Shown piece after piece: positions 34,374 through 43,119 of a DNA stretch of 49,168 nt. Position numbers and translations under genes: made by a program. Numbering within the stretch: position 1 is the first letter of the stretch; each line of letters opens with the position of its first letter. The DNA is taken from contig NZ_FNOE01000021.1 in NCBI RefSeq assembly GCF_900106555.1, positions 1-49,168 of the forward strand. Direction: 5' to 3'. The notes under the pieces are model-generated. The model made no database searches. It had not been told where the DNA came from and saw only the letters and a list, made by a program, of their open reading frames with translations. This DNA comes from Nitrosomonas oligotropha. GTDB taxonomy: Bacteria > Pseudomonadota > Gammaproteobacteria > Burkholderiales > Nitrosomonadaceae.

Positions 34374-35240
34374 TCAACACTGCGACAAATGATTGTTCCA
34401 TCGGGTTTGTTTATGCCGCTGCCAGGCAATTTCTTTTTTGATGGCGGTATCAATAATTTGCAGGACATTGCCAACGTTAACAGGTTTGTTTTGTTGTTTA
34501 ACGGTTCCGGTTAGGCGCGCCTGAGGTAACTTTCCGCGTTGATAGTATGACCATATTTCCGCCGCATAGTCGGATTGTGCTAATTCCGGTGCAAAGCGGC
34601 TCAAAAATGTCGTCAGGTTATCGATGTCGCGTTTGATCATATGGCGCGCTTGGAAATTACTGGCTGCGTTAACGGCCTGGGGCAGGTCAATGATTACCGG
34701 ACCTTGGCTATCGACCAGTACATTGTATGGCGATAAGTCGCCGTGAACGATCCCGGAGCACAGCATGGTGACAATTTGCTCGATTAAAATTTTGTGATAG
34801 GTGCGCGCTTGTTTCGGTGTCAGTATTAGATCATTCAATCGCGGTGCTACATTTCCGCCCGCATCGGTAACCAGCTCCATCAAGAGCACGCCGGAGAAAA
34901 AGTTATAGAATTTCGGTACGCGAATACCCGCCATTCCCAAACGGCAGAGCATGTCGACTTCGGTACTTTGCCAGGATTCTTCGCGCGCACTACGGCCATA
35001 ATGACTGCCGTTCTCTATCGCACGGGCGCGGCGGCTGTTTTTAACTTTGCGTCCTTCGGTGTAGCAGGCGCGTTGATGGAAATTGCACTTGTTGCTTTCT
35101 TTGTATACTTTGGCGCAGCGGATTTGTTCACCACTGCGCACCATATAAATCATCGCTTCTTTACCGCTCATGAGCTGGCAAATCACGCTGTCAATCAAAC
35201 CTTCTTCAATCAATGGTTCTAGTCGTTTAGGTGTTTTCAT
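34374..35240 (-). CDS. RIO-family atypical protein kinase
   Basis: A 288-residue RIO1-type kinase. Visible motifs are the nucleotide-binding region SGKEAMIYMVRSGEQIRCAKVY (catalytic Lys in AKVY), the catalytic loop IVHGDLSPYNVLV and the metal-binding VIIDLPQAV, which stands for the RIO version of DFG. RIO proteins phosphorylate or hydrolyse ATP during ribosome maturation in archaea and eukaryotes; the role in bacteria is unclear. The N-terminus EEGLIDSVICQLMSGKE is usual for bacterial members. There is no clear ribosome site before the ATG at 35240. Single gene next to tRNA-fMet. Confidence 0.88.
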   Translation of the reverse strand: MKTPKRLEPLIEEGLIDSVICQLMSGKEAMIYMVRSGEQIRCAKVYKESNKCNFHQRACYTEGRKVKNSRRARAIENGSHYGRSAREESWQSTEVDMLCRLGMAGIRVPKFYNFFSGVLLMELVTDAGGNVAPRLNDLILTPKQARTYHKILIEQIVTMLCSGIVHGDLSPYNVLVDSQGPVIIDLPQAVNAASNFQARHMIKRDIDNLTTFLSRFAPELAQSDYAAEIWSYYQRGKLPQARLTGTVKQQNKPVNVGNVLQIIDTAIKKEIAWQRHKQTRWNNHLSQC

Positions 35241-35612
35241 AGGGTTTATGCCGGCGCATGTTGTTACGATGCGCTTGTCATCCTCCTGAGGATAATGTAA
35301 TTAATGTGCTATTCTCGCCGCGGCTATCGATACTCACCTGATTCGGAGTAACCACGTTAAGCAAATTGTAGGAAGAATGATTTCTTTTTGGAATGTGGCA
35401 TATTGTCGCGCGGCAAATTGCCACATAACAATCGCAAAATGGGATACGGAAAATTTCTTCTAATTTCATCAATTCTATGAAAAAACCAGCGCTACGAGTT
35501 CACGCTAAATCGTTTAGAATAGCGCGGGAATAGATAGCTTAGCCGCCATATCTCGAAAATTCCGGGCGGCAGCGTTATGGTTATTGCCTTCACCATTCTC
35601 TGGGAGAAGTTT
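35241..35612. other. Divergent gap between RIO kinase and HD-GYP genes
   Basis: No convincing gene: a 64-codon minus-strand frame at 35278-35472 lacks a ribosome site. An inverted repeat ATGTGGCA (35393-35400) and TGCCACAT (35419-35426), extended by TTG/CAA inside, is the only clear structure and could be an operator or hairpin for either flanking gene. Confidence 0.4.
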
Positions 35613-36761
35613 ATGCAATCCGAAGAAGATTTGTTTACCCACCAGGATACGCTGGCGAATTTGCATGAAAATTTTCCGTTAACCGAGAAATTGCGTTTTC
35701 TGCATCAAATCATCCGCCAGGATTTTCCCTTTGTCGATCGTTTGGCGATCGCATTGTTCGACGAAAAAACGGAAATGCTCAAAACGTATACGCACAGTAC
35801 CGAAGGCAACGATAGTCCGGTGACCACCTACGAGGCCCCGCTGAGCGCTGCACCATCGTTATTGGCCATCATCGAACACCGCCGTCCGCGCTTGGTGCAG
35901 GATCTGGCTATTTTTGCCAAAGGCACGCACGAACACACCAAACGGGTAGCCGCCACAGGTTATAAATCCAGCTATACCATGCCACTGTACCAAAGCGGCG
36001 CTTTTGTCGGTTTTTTGTTCTTTAATTCGCTGCAAGAACACCCCTTTGAACCGAAAGCGCTGCGCCAGATCGATATTTACGGCCACTTGATTGCGTTGAT
36101 GGTGATCAATGAGCTTTCCGCCATACGCACCTTACTTGCCGCCGTGCGTGCGGCGCGCAGCATGACGCATTACCGCGATCTTGAAACCGGTTCGCACATC
36201 GACCGGACCGCACACTACGCTCGCCTGATCGCACGCGAACTTGCACCGAGTTATGGTATCTCCGATGAACAGATCGAACATATTTTTTTGTTTTCACCGA
36301 TGCACGATGTCGGCAAAATCGGCATTCCGGATAATATCCTGCGCAAACCCAGCAGGCTGAACGAAGCAGAATTCGATATCATGAAAACGCATCCGGCGAA
36401 GGGGCGCGAGATCATCGATTCCGTGCTGGAAGATTTTGGTTTGGGCGCGTTTGGTCACACCAATATATTGCGCAATATCGCCGAGTTTCATCATGAAGCG
36501 GTCGACGGCAGTGGTTACCCGAATGGTTTGAAAGGCGAGGAGATCCCGATCGAAGCCCGCATCAGTGCGGTAGCCGATGTCTTCGATGCACTGACATCAC
36601 GGCGATCGTACAAAGCACCGTGGAGTAATGAAAAAGCGTTCGGCATGTTGCGGCAAATGTCCAATTCCAAGCTGGATCAGGATTGCGTCGAAGCATTGAT
36701 CAATAATGCCGCGAAAGTGCTGGAAATACAGCAGCGCTTTCGCGATATCGATTTGATGTAA
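35613..36761 (+). CDS. GAF/HD-GYP cyclic-di-GMP phosphodiesterase
   Basis: A 382-residue soluble protein with an N-terminal GAF-like sensor (about 20-180) and a C-terminal HD-GYP domain. The HD-GYP catalytic signature is intact: ETGSHIDRTAHYARLIA, HDVGKIGIPDNIL, HHEAVDGSGYPNGLKGEEIP, DVFDALTSRRSYK. These enzymes hydrolyse cyclic di-GMP and so affect motility and biofilm. GGGAG supports the ATG at 35613; an ATG 12 codons upstream (35577) is in frame. It has no membrane part, so the signal is intracellular. Confidence 0.9.
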   Translation: MQSEEDLFTHQDTLANLHENFPLTEKLRFLHQIIRQDFPFVDRLAIALFDEKTEMLKTYTHSTEGNDSPVTTYEAPLSAAPSLLAIIEHRRPRLVQDLAIFAKGTHEHTKRVAATGYKSSYTMPLYQSGAFVGFLFFNSLQEHPFEPKALRQIDIYGHLIALMVINELSAIRTLLAAVRAARSMTHYRDLETGSHIDRTAHYARLIARELAPSYGISDEQIEHIFLFSPMHDVGKIGIPDNILRKPSRLNEAEFDIMKTHPAKGREIIDSVLEDFGLGAFGHTNILRNIAEFHHEAVDGSGYPNGLKGEEIPIEARISAVADVFDALTSRRSYKAPWSNEKAFGMLRQMSNSKLDQDCVEALINNAAKVLEIQQRFRDIDLM

Positions 36762-36780
36762 AGACAAAAAGCGGAAAAAT

Positions 36781-38028
36781 TTATGTGCTGGAACCGCCGC
36801 GTTTGATCCAGTGCTGTACCACCAAACTTCCCACCAGATCGCCCTCTACATTCACCATGGTGCGGAAAGTATCGAGTATCCGGTCAATCGGTAGCAAAAT
36901 GGCGATGGCTTCGGCCGGCAGACCAACCGATTGTAGTACCATCACCATCGTTACCATGCCGGCGCTAGGGATGCCCGGCGCACCCATGGCTGCCAGCATC
37001 GCGGTGACGAATACGATCATCTGCTGCATCAAACTGAGTTCAACGCCCACCAGATTGGCGATGAACAATGCAGCAATCGCTTCGTACAGCGCCGTGCCAT
37101 CCATGTTGACGGTGGCGCCGAGCGGGATGACAAATCCCGCGACATCGCGTTTGACATGCAAGTGCTGCTCGGCGCAGCGCAACGTAACGGGTAATGTTGC
37201 TGCACTTGAGCTGGTGGCAATTGCAGTGATCAATGCTTCACGCCCACCCAGCCAGAATTTATACGGTGTGACGCCGGTCATCAGGTAAAGGATTAATGGC
37301 AGCACGACCACACCGTGCAACAGCGTGGTGCCTAATACAACCGCCACAAACTTGATCATGACGGTTAACAGACCGGTATCCTGCGTGGCCACCAGTTGCA
37401 GCACCAATGCCATGATACCGAATGGCGCCAGCCGCATGATCCAGCCCACCAGCATCATGATCAATTCCAGGAATTCCTGCATCAAGGTCAGGATATTGCG
37501 GTAGCGTTCACCGCCTATGACCAGAGCAATACCCAGCAATAAAGCAAATATCACCACCGCCAGCACGTTACCTTGCGCCAGCGCGGCAATTGGGTTTTGG
37601 AACAATGAATGCAGGAAATGCGCGAAGAATTCCGGCAGCGACATCTGGGTGGCCTGAAAATCCTGCATCGCATCTTGAAACATCGCGATCTGCAATTCGC
37701 TGCCTGGCCGGAAAATATTGGCAGCCGTTAAGCCGAGCACGACCGCACACGCCATGGTCGACATAAAGAAAATCAGCGTGACTTGCCAGACGCGATTCAT
37801 TTGCTGGTGTGAACGCAGATTCGCGACACCGACCACGATCGATGTGAAAACCAGTGGTATCAAAACCATGCGCAATAAATCGGTAAACAAGGTGCCAGCC
37901 AGTTTTGCGGCATACAATCCGCTCTGGCTGATCTCGGATTCCTGCTCCAGCATCGAGAACCATAAACCGAACAGAACGCCCAAAAGTGCGCCGAGCAGAA
38001 TCTGATTGTTGAGTGATAACTTGTTCAC
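36781..38028 (-). CDS. Sodium/proton:dicarboxylate symporter (DAACS family)
   Basis: A 415-residue inner-membrane transporter of the GltP/DctA family. It has about eight spans and two re-entrant hairpins. The Ser-rich hairpin TAIATSSSAATLPVT, the NMDGTALYE motif and the C-terminal GAPGIPSAGMV and DRILDTFRTMVNVEGD blocks all bind substrate or cations. The exact substrate (glutamate, aspartate, succinate or fumarate) cannot be fixed. It begins with GTG 7 bp after hemF on the same strand, so it is probably cotranscribed with hemF. In a lithoautotroph this gives limited use of organic acids. Confidence 0.9.
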   Translation of the reverse strand: MNKLSLNNQILLGALLGVLFGLWFSMLEQESEISQSGLYAAKLAGTLFTDLLRMVLIPLVFTSIVVGVANLRSHQQMNRVWQVTLIFFMSTMACAVVLGLTAANIFRPGSELQIAMFQDAMQDFQATQMSLPEFFAHFLHSLFQNPIAALAQGNVLAVVIFALLLGIALVIGGERYRNILTLMQEFLELIMMLVGWIMRLAPFGIMALVLQLVATQDTGLLTVMIKFVAVVLGTTLLHGVVVLPLILYLMTGVTPYKFWLGGREALITAIATSSSAATLPVTLRCAEQHLHVKRDVAGFVIPLGATVNMDGTALYEAIAALFIANLVGVELSLMQQMIVFVTAMLAAMGAPGIPSAGMVTMVMVLQSVGLPAEAIAILLPIDRILDTFRTMVNVEGDLVGSLVVQHWIKRGGSST

Positions 38029-38035
38029 AGGCGGT

Positions 38036-38932
38036 TTACACCCAGTCTTTTCCGATTAGAAAGTCTGTGTACAATTTGCCTTCCGGAGTATCGGCCGCCG
38101 GTTTCCAGTCGTAGCGCCATTTCACGATCGGTGGCAATGACATCAGGATGGACTCAGTGCGTCCGCCTGTTTGCAAGCCGAACAACGTGCCGCGATCCCA
38201 CACCAAGTTGAATTCTACATAACGCCCGCGCCGGTACGCTTGAAAATCGCGCTCGCGTTCGCCGTACGGCGTGTCCTTGCGGCGTTCCAGAATAGGGCGG
38301 TACGCGTTGAGGAAGTTTTCGCCGACGTTGCGTGTGAGTTTGAAACAGGTATCGAAATCCGGCTGATTCAAATCGTCAAAGAAAACACCGCCGATTCCGC
38401 GCGGCTCTTTGCGGTGTTTCAGGAAGAAATAGTCATCGCACCATTTTTTCAGGCGCGGATAGGTATCGTCCCCAAACGGTTGTAACGCATTCTTGCAGGT
38501 TTGATGAAAATGGATCGCATCTTCCGCATAGCCGTAATAGGGCGTCAGATCCATGCCGCCGCCGAACCACCACACAGGGTCAGCGCCTTCCTTGCGTGCC
38601 TCGAAAAAACGCACGTTCATATGCACTGTCGGCGCGTAAGGATTGCGTGGATGCAGCACCAGCGAGACGCCCATCGCCTCAAACGAACGTCCAGCCAGTT
38701 CCGGGCGAGCCGCGGTAGCCGATGCGGGCAATCCCGCGCCATATACATGGGAGAAATTAACGCCGCCGCGCTCCAGCACATTGCCTTCTTCGACCACGCT
38801 GCTCATGCCGCCGCCGCCTTCCGGACGATCCCATTGATCGCGCTTGAATGGCTTGCCATCGACCTGCTCTATCCCTTTGACGATGCTGTCCTGCAAACTG
38901 ATAAGAAACTCTTTCACTTGGGGTGTATTCAT
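38036..38932 (-). CDS. hemF: Coproporphyrinogen III oxidase, aerobic
   Basis: HemF (298 aa) uses oxygen to decarboxylate two propionates of coproporphyrinogen III in haem synthesis. Family blocks are [54 protein letters not shown] and [18 protein letters not shown]. Length and motifs are normal. AGGAG precedes the ATG. Ammonia oxidisers need much haem for hydroxylamine oxidoreductase and cytochromes, so a strong haem pathway fits. Divergent from aroC. Confidence 0.96.
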   Translation of the reverse strand: MNTPQVKEFLISLQDSIVKGIEQVDGKPFKRDQWDRPEGGGGMSSVVEEGNVLERGGVNFSHVYGAGLPASATAARPELAGRSFEAMGVSLVLHPRNPYAPTVHMNVRFFEARKEGADPVWWFGGGMDLTPYYGYAEDAIHFHQTCKNALQPFGDDTYPRLKKWCDDYFFLKHRKEPRGIGGVFFDDLNQPDFDTCFKLTRNVGENFLNAYRPILERRKDTPYGERERDFQAYRRGRYVEFNLVWDRGTLFGLQTGGRTESILMSLPPIVKWRYDWKPAADTPEGKLYTDFLIGKDWV

Positions 38933-39155
38933 GCAAACTCCTGGTTCTAATGATATGAAAATGGCTCAAAACTCGCCTGTGCCGGACAATAACCGCATTT
39001 TAGCGCAGGTATAGCATGATGATGGCATTTCATTGTTGATACGCCTCAAGTTTGTGACTGATGGTTACCGCCGTTAGGCGATCAGCAAATTGCCAAAAAG
39101 CAGGGGTACGTATGATAGACTCGCACAATCTTTTTTAATACCCAAATAGCATCAT

Positions 39156-40325
39156 ATGTCTGGCAATACACTTGGCACGCTTTTTACCGTCACTTCGTTT
39201 GGCGAATCGCACGGTCCCGCAATCGGCTGCATTGTTGACGGCTGTCCGCCGGGGTTAGCCATTAGCACCGAAGAGATTCAACTCGAACTGGACCGGCGCA
39301 AACCGGGCACGTCGCGCCATGTTACGCAGCGGCGCGAATCCGATACCGTGGAAATCCTGTCTGGCGTGTTTGAAGGGCAAACCACCGGTACGCCGATTGC
39401 TTTGCTGATCCGCAACGAAGATCAGCGCAGCAAGGATTACAGCAAAATCATGGACACGTTCCGTCCCGGTCATGCGGATTACACCTACTGGCAAAAATAC
39501 GGTATCCGCGATTACCGTGGCGGTGGACGCGCATCAGCGCGTGAAACGGCGGTCCGGGTCGCGGCAGGCGCGATTGCGAAGAAATGGCTACATGAAAAAT
39601 ATGGCATTGTCATTCGCGGCTATATGGCGCAACTGGGCCCCATTCAGATTCCTTTTAAGCAATGGGACGATGTCCAGCAAAACCCGTTTTTCGTCGCTGA
39701 CAGCAGCTATACCGATCAACTGGAAACGTTCATGGATCAATTGCGTAAATCCGGCGATTCGGTCGGTGCAAAAATCAGCGTGGTGGCGCAAGGCGTGCCG
39801 GTCGGCTGGGGTGAACCGGTCTATGACCGGCTCGATGCCGAAATCGCTTACGCCATGATGAATATCAACGCGGTGAAGGGCGTGGAAATCGGCGCTGGAT
39901 TCGCCAGCGTGACGCAGAAAGGCACGGAGCATTCCGACGAAATGACGCCGGACGGTTTCTTGAGTAATAACGCGGGCGGCATTCTGGGCGGTATTTCTAC
40001 CGGACAAGATATCGTTGCGCATGTCGCCATCAAACCGACGTCCAGCATCCGCCTCGGACGGCATTCAATTGATAAAAATGGCGCTCCGGTTATCGTCGAA
40101 ACGCATGGACGGCACGATCCCTGCGTTGGCATTCGCGCTACGCCGATTGTCGAAGCTATGCTTGCTTTGGTATTGATGGATCATGCTTTGCGGCATCGCG
40201 CGCAAAATGCCGATGTGAATTGTAAAACACCGAAAATTCCCGCTAGCGTGAATGGTGCATCAAGTGCTGTACCGGCAGCGCAAGCGCCATGCAAAGAAGA
40301 CCCGGAACCGGAAGAAGATATGTAG
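39156..40325 (+). CDS. aroC: Chorismate synthase
   Basis: AroC (389 aa) removes phosphate from 5-enolpyruvylshikimate-3-phosphate to give chorismate, using reduced FMN. Motifs: [33 protein letters not shown] near the start, [20 protein letters not shown], and [19 protein letters not shown] near the end. The last 35 or so residues are a Pro/Ala-rich and acidic tail ([13 protein letters not shown]) beyond the usual end of the enzyme. The ATG at 39156 has only a weak ribosome site. Confidence 0.96.
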   Translation: MSGNTLGTLFTVTSFGESHGPAIGCIVDGCPPGLAISTEEIQLELDRRKPGTSRHVTQRRESDTVEILSGVFEGQTTGTPIALLIRNEDQRSKDYSKIMDTFRPGHADYTYWQKYGIRDYRGGGRASARETAVRVAAGAIAKKWLHEKYGIVIRGYMAQLGPIQIPFKQWDDVQQNPFFVADSSYTDQLETFMDQLRKSGDSVGAKISVVAQGVPVGWGEPVYDRLDAEIAYAMMNINAVKGVEIGAGFASVTQKGTEHSDEMTPDGFLSNNAGGILGGISTGQDIVAHVAIKPTSSIRLGRHSIDKNGAPVIVETHGRHDPCVGIRATPIVEAMLALVLMDHALRHRAQNADVNCKTPKIPASVNGASSAVPAAQAPCKEDPEPEEDM

Positions 40326-40504
40326 CGGAAATTGCGCCCGGATGCAGTTTAATCTTGACAAGACTGGCCAAATACACGATCATCGCCCCCGCAAAAAGTA
40401 ATTGTGATGATTGATAGAAAAATCGGCTTGACCGATTGCAGTTTGAAGGCATCGAATACAGCAGCAAAAACATAAGTTCGAATCCCGTGATTGCTTCAAT
40501 CTGA

Positions 40505-40510
40505 TATAAT
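40505..40510 (+). promoter_or_regulatory. -10 box of tRNA-Arg/Phe unit
   Basis: A perfect TATAAT 44 bp upstream of tRNA-Arg. The -35 is weak (ATCCCG at 17 bp spacing). A GC-rich stretch, CTCCCGG, follows the box directly, which fits the discriminator of stable-RNA promoters under stringent control. Confidence 0.55.
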
Positions 40511-40554
40511 CTCCCGGTTGCTTAAACAAGCTGGAAGTAATTAGATTGTACAAA

Positions 40555-40631
40555 GCGCCCGTAGCTCAGTTGGATAGAGTACTTGGCTACGAACCAAGGG
40601 GTCGTGGGTTCGAATCCTGCCGGGCGCGCCA
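40555..40631 (+). tRNA. tRNA-Arg (ACG)
   Basis: A 77-nt cloverleaf with acceptor GCGCCCG/CGGGCGC, anticodon ACG in CTTGGCTACGAACCAAG, T arm GTGGGTTCGAATCCTGC and encoded CCA. A34 would be deaminated to inosine to read CGU, CGC and CGA. Followed 69 bp later by tRNA-Phe. Confidence 0.96.
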
Positions 40632-40700
40632 TTCATTTCATCGAATATCTATTACAACTGCCAGTAAATGGATCTGTCTGTTTACTGCCGTTTTCCAAAT

Positions 40701-40776
<76 letters not shown>

Positions 40777-40784
40777 ATAAAATC

Positions 40785-40820
40785 AAGCGCTTAGTGAATA
40801 GAATCCTAAGTGCTTTTTTG
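40785..40820 (+). terminator. Terminator of tRNA-Phe unit
   Basis: AAGCGCTTAG ... CTAAGTGCTT with one G-T pair, followed by TTTTGTTT. The sequence TTAG-TGAATAGAATC-CTAAGTGC is nearly the same as that after tRNA-fMet (34175). Confidence 0.9.
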
Positions 40821-40877
40821 TTTCTATTTTGTATGTCACCAGAATGTCACCGCCAACTTTCAACGCCAAGCAATAAA

Positions 40878-40897
40878 AAACCCGCCGAAGCGGGTTT
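40878..40897 (-). terminator. Terminator closing the island's leftward genes
   Basis: On the minus strand AAACCCGC-TTCG-GCGGGTTT with a stable UUCG tetraloop, followed by TTT. It lies 43 bp after the exported-protein gene at 40941. Confidence 0.88.
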
Positions 40898-40940
40898 GTG
40901 TAATTCAAGCGTAGCTGTATAAATAAGCAGTGAAGATCCA

Positions 40941-41231
40941 CTAAAAGGGCGGCGTCAACCGACGAGCTGATCCAGTAGGAATATTGGAATTCTTTGGGGA
41001 AGGATCACTTGGAACTATTCCTGAAGGAAGCTGCATCTCTTCTTCTGCAGTTTTTACTTTTTCTGCCTTCTCTTTATCAATAACAAAGCCGGTTTTAAAA
41101 TTTGGACCAATACTCTCTCTATCAACAAATTTATGGTTCGGATGAAAAGATTCATCGGAAGCTAATGCATTGCTTGCGAAAAAAACTGCACAAAAAATAA
41201 TCGCTACCGTTAAAGTTTTTCTTTGAATCAT
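40941..41231 (-). CDS. Small exported protein, unknown
   Basis: A 96-residue protein with a signal peptide (MIQRKTLTVAIIFCAVFFAS, cleavage after NALA). The mature part is polar (SDESFHPNHKFVDRES, EKVKTAEEEMQLPSG) and ends in a Pro-rich basic tail (RRLTPPF). AAAGGTG precedes the ATG, and a strong terminator follows. It resembles no family I know. It may belong to the island or to the flanking chromosome. Confidence 0.65.
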   Translation of the reverse strand: MIQRKTLTVAIIFCAVFFASNALASDESFHPNHKFVDRESIGPNFKTGFVIDKEKAEKVKTAEEEMQLPSGIVPSDPSPKNSNIPTGSARRLTPPF

Positions 41232-41337
41232 GATTTTTCACCTTTTAAGTAGTTTAATACGACTAATAATAATGATCGCAAATCTCACCTATGTCTGTTC
41301 GGTAACATACATAGCTTTTTAATTACTTCTCTCTAAA

Positions 41338-41853
41338 TTATCCTGTCGCTGCGGGTCTGTTCAAGCATTGTTCCAGTGACTTAATCATTGCGCCGTAATT
41401 TTCGTGTTCGGGTCTGATCATAAAAATATCTGGCATTTGATAAACCGCTTCAATTTTCAGGTAACGATCTGTTTCGATCTGATAAAGCAAAAATAGTGTC
41501 GCTTGCACTTCAAGCAATTTTTCCGCTGATAAGGTAACGCCATGCTCTTTTAGTGCTGTGTCCAAGCGGTTAACTTGGTTAAACCACAAATCGGGTACGG
41601 TATGTGTTAATGCTCTGCGAGCGGTTTCACTATCAAACGCTCGATCACCTCCTAGAATTTCAATTGAAACCGGTTTCGCTCTCTGGTTTCCGTCTATTCT
41701 CCATGACTTAGTTTGTGTTACGTCAAGATTCCGCTTGCGCCACTCAATCGCGCCTTGCAAGGAATCACAAGGCATCCCGCGCTTCTTAAGCCGGTTGCAC
41801 ATCTGCTGGCTGATGCCAAGAAACCCCGCAATCTCTTTGGTTTTTATTGTTAT
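41338..41853 (-). CDS. HTH protein of the island, start codon apparently lost
   Basis: The frame gives TIKTKEIAGFLGISQQMCNR (helix-turn-helix) LKKRGMP, a linker, and a helical C-terminal domain (LWFNQVNRLDTALKEHGV). The first ATG in frame (41802) would cut away the HTH. Upstream, GGAG is followed by TGAC-ATA-ACA-ATA, exactly where an ATG would be expected, and no ATG, GTG or TTG is in frame between the preceding stop and 41802. The ATA at 41853 therefore looks like a mutated ATG, or a sequence error. With ATA as start the protein would have 171 residues. Function: phage-type terminase-small-subunit-like or regulator; not resolved. Confidence 0.6.
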   Translation of the reverse strand: MTIKTKEIAGFLGISQQMCNRLKKRGMPCDSLQGAIEWRKRNLDVTQTKSWRIDGNQRAKPVSIEILGGDRAFDSETARRALTHTVPDLWFNQVNRLDTALKEHGVTLSAEKLLEVQATLFLLYQIETDRYLKIEAVYQMPDIFMIRPEHENYGAMIKSLEQCLNRPAATG

Positions 41854-41952
41854 GTCACTCCATTTAAGAAACCCATCTCTAATTTTGGTCGACTAGAATT
41901 TGATTGGGAGCAGAATTGCCCTCATTAAAAAAAGTCTTTCCCAGGACCCATT

Positions 41953-42180
41953 TTATTCATGCCATTCGATCTGTGTAAACTTTTCTATAAACGCATGACC
42001 TGTTCCAGTCCAAGTTTCGGTCTCTTTATGCTCTTCATTATTAACGGTTACTAGGCATATATGATCTTGAATGAAGTCAACTGATGAGATTTTCCATATT
42101 ACACCCCCATGTTTCTTCGTATACCTATCTCTTGATGAGATATCTAATTTGCTAGGCCATTCTTTCTTCTCGTAATTCAT
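41953..42180 (-). CDS. Hypothetical 75-residue protein
   Basis: AGGAGATT precedes the ATG. The protein is polar, with a probable small beta fold (GGVIWKISSVDFIQDHICLVTV, TGTGHAFIEKFTQIEWHE), no signal and no membrane part. It is in an AT-rich part of the island. Family not recognised. Confidence 0.6.
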   Translation of the reverse strand: MNYEKKEWPSKLDISSRDRYTKKHGGVIWKISSVDFIQDHICLVTVNNEEHKETETWTGTGHAFIEKFTQIEWHE

Positions 42181-42284
42181 GATTTGAATCTCCTATTTTA
42201 ATTAATCATTCAGACTTTCCAATTAGAGCCAGACTTTCTCTTGATATTACTCGTTACTAACATTAAGGAATTGTTTGTACAAGG

Positions 42285-42419
42285 TCAGTCACGCATAAAA
42301 TCATTATTCACCTTCAATTCTTCAACGGCAAGTTGCATATCACTCCCATCCGGTTGCGGTTGCTCTTGGTGCCTACGTGGCTGGTGTAATCGTGGGTACA
42401 GTAATTCCATACATCCCAT
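42285..42419 (-). CDS. Possible 44-residue protein
   Basis: A short minus-strand frame, MGCMELLYPRLHQPRRHQEQ then PQPDGSDMQLAVEELKVNND. The second part looks like a real helix, but the ribosome site is poor for the first ATG; GGGATGT supports an internal ATG at 42410. It lies between two better supported small genes on the same strand. Could be spurious. Confidence 0.35.
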   Translation of the reverse strand: MGCMELLYPRLHQPRRHQEQPQPDGSDMQLAVEELKVNNDFMRD

Positions 42420-42472
42420 AAAATTAATTGATTCAGCGTAACCGGGCACTGTCTACACAGTCCCGGCTTTTC

Positions 42473-42646
42473 CTAGTTCACCCGCTTTGCTTTTCGTGCG
42501 CTGTTCAGATAATTAACCCAAGAGTTGCTATCCCTTTTGAGAGCCGTTATCAATGTTTCCCTGTCGCTCTCGTTGGCCATGCCCAATTGTGTCGCCAAAT
42601 ATTCCGATATTTCTCTTTTTTCTGCCCGAAGGTTTATAACTCCCAT
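42473..42646 (-). CDS. 57-residue helical protein of the island
   Basis: AGGAG lies 8 bp before the ATG at 42646. The product MGVINLRAEKREISEYLATQ LGMANESDRETL then LKRDSNSWVNYLNSARKAKR is charged and helical, with no signal peptide. Ribosome site and codon use favour a true gene. Family unknown; such small proteins are common next to DUF3987 genes in phage-like islands. Confidence 0.6.
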   Translation of the reverse strand: MGVINLRAEKREISEYLATQLGMANESDRETLITALKRDSNSWVNYLNSARKAKRVN

Positions 42647-42735
42647 ATTTGCTACTCCTGTTTTAACGTTAAAATGAATTTGCGGATTGGTTTAGATTTA
42701 TCTGATAGTTGGCACCTCCTTTTTGATAGCGTTGC

Positions 42736-43119
42736 TCATTCAAATCCCCCATGCGCTTGTTTCAGGAAATATTCCAATACTTCAGGATCAGCCTTGCATT
42801 TATCAATTACCAGATAATGATCTGTTTCAGGTTCACAAATCTTGAAAAGCCATGCCCGGACCATTTCGATTTGCAGTAATTGAATATCAGAATTTTTTTT
42901 GTTTTCTTCTGAAATAGAACTGGCAAAACTGACAGAAGGTAATCCCGATTCTTTTGATGAATCTGGCGGATCATTAAATTTTTTTTCACTTTTTCTTGAA
43001 TTTGAACTGACAAAGCTGACAGAAGCATCTTTTGGCGGTTTTGTCAGTTCACTTTCAGGGGAATTATGAAAATTTTTTTCATTTTCGATTTGTTTCAATC
43101 TGGAAAGATAACCGCTCAT
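42736..43119 (-). CDS. Unknown protein with internal repeat, coupled to DUF3987 gene
   Basis: A 127-residue protein. Its ATG overlaps the DUF3987 stop (ATGA), and it starts MSGYLSRLKQIENEKNFH. A low-complexity Ser/Lys middle contains two copies of a short segment (SVSFVSS, SVSFASS) encoded by a 22-bp repeat, followed by a folded helical end (IQLLQIEMVRAWLFKI, YLVIDKCKADPEVLEYF). The arrangement head + disordered repeats + helical tail is typical of accessory proteins beside phage primase modules. Function unknown. Confidence 0.65.
   Translation of the reverse strand: MSGYLSRLKQIENEKNFHNSPESELTKPPKDASVSFVSSNSRKSEKKFNDPPDSSKESGLPSVSFASSISEENKKNSDIQLLQIEMVRAWLFKICEPETDHYLVIDKCKADPEVLEYFLKQAHGGFE

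Noticed and set aside
35278..35472. 64-codon minus-strand ORF between RIO kinase and HD-GYP genes
   Set aside because: No ribosome site and no recognisable pattern; treated as non-coding.
40243..40473. 76-codon minus-strand ORF at the end of aroC
   Set aside because: It overlaps aroC antisense and has no ribosome site; the hydrophobic look comes from the aroC tail codons.
40480..40495. GTTCGAATCCC upstream of tRNA-Arg as a tRNA fragment or attachment site
   Set aside because: Only the T-loop core matches; no stem or acceptor sequence around it.
41255..41264. TAATACGACT, the first ten bases of the T7 promoter
   Set aside because: The remaining promoter bases do not match; chance in AT-rich DNA.
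42241..42441. 66-codon plus-strand ORF in the island
   Set aside because: Against the direction of the island genes, no ribosome site, and overlaps a better candidate on the minus strand.
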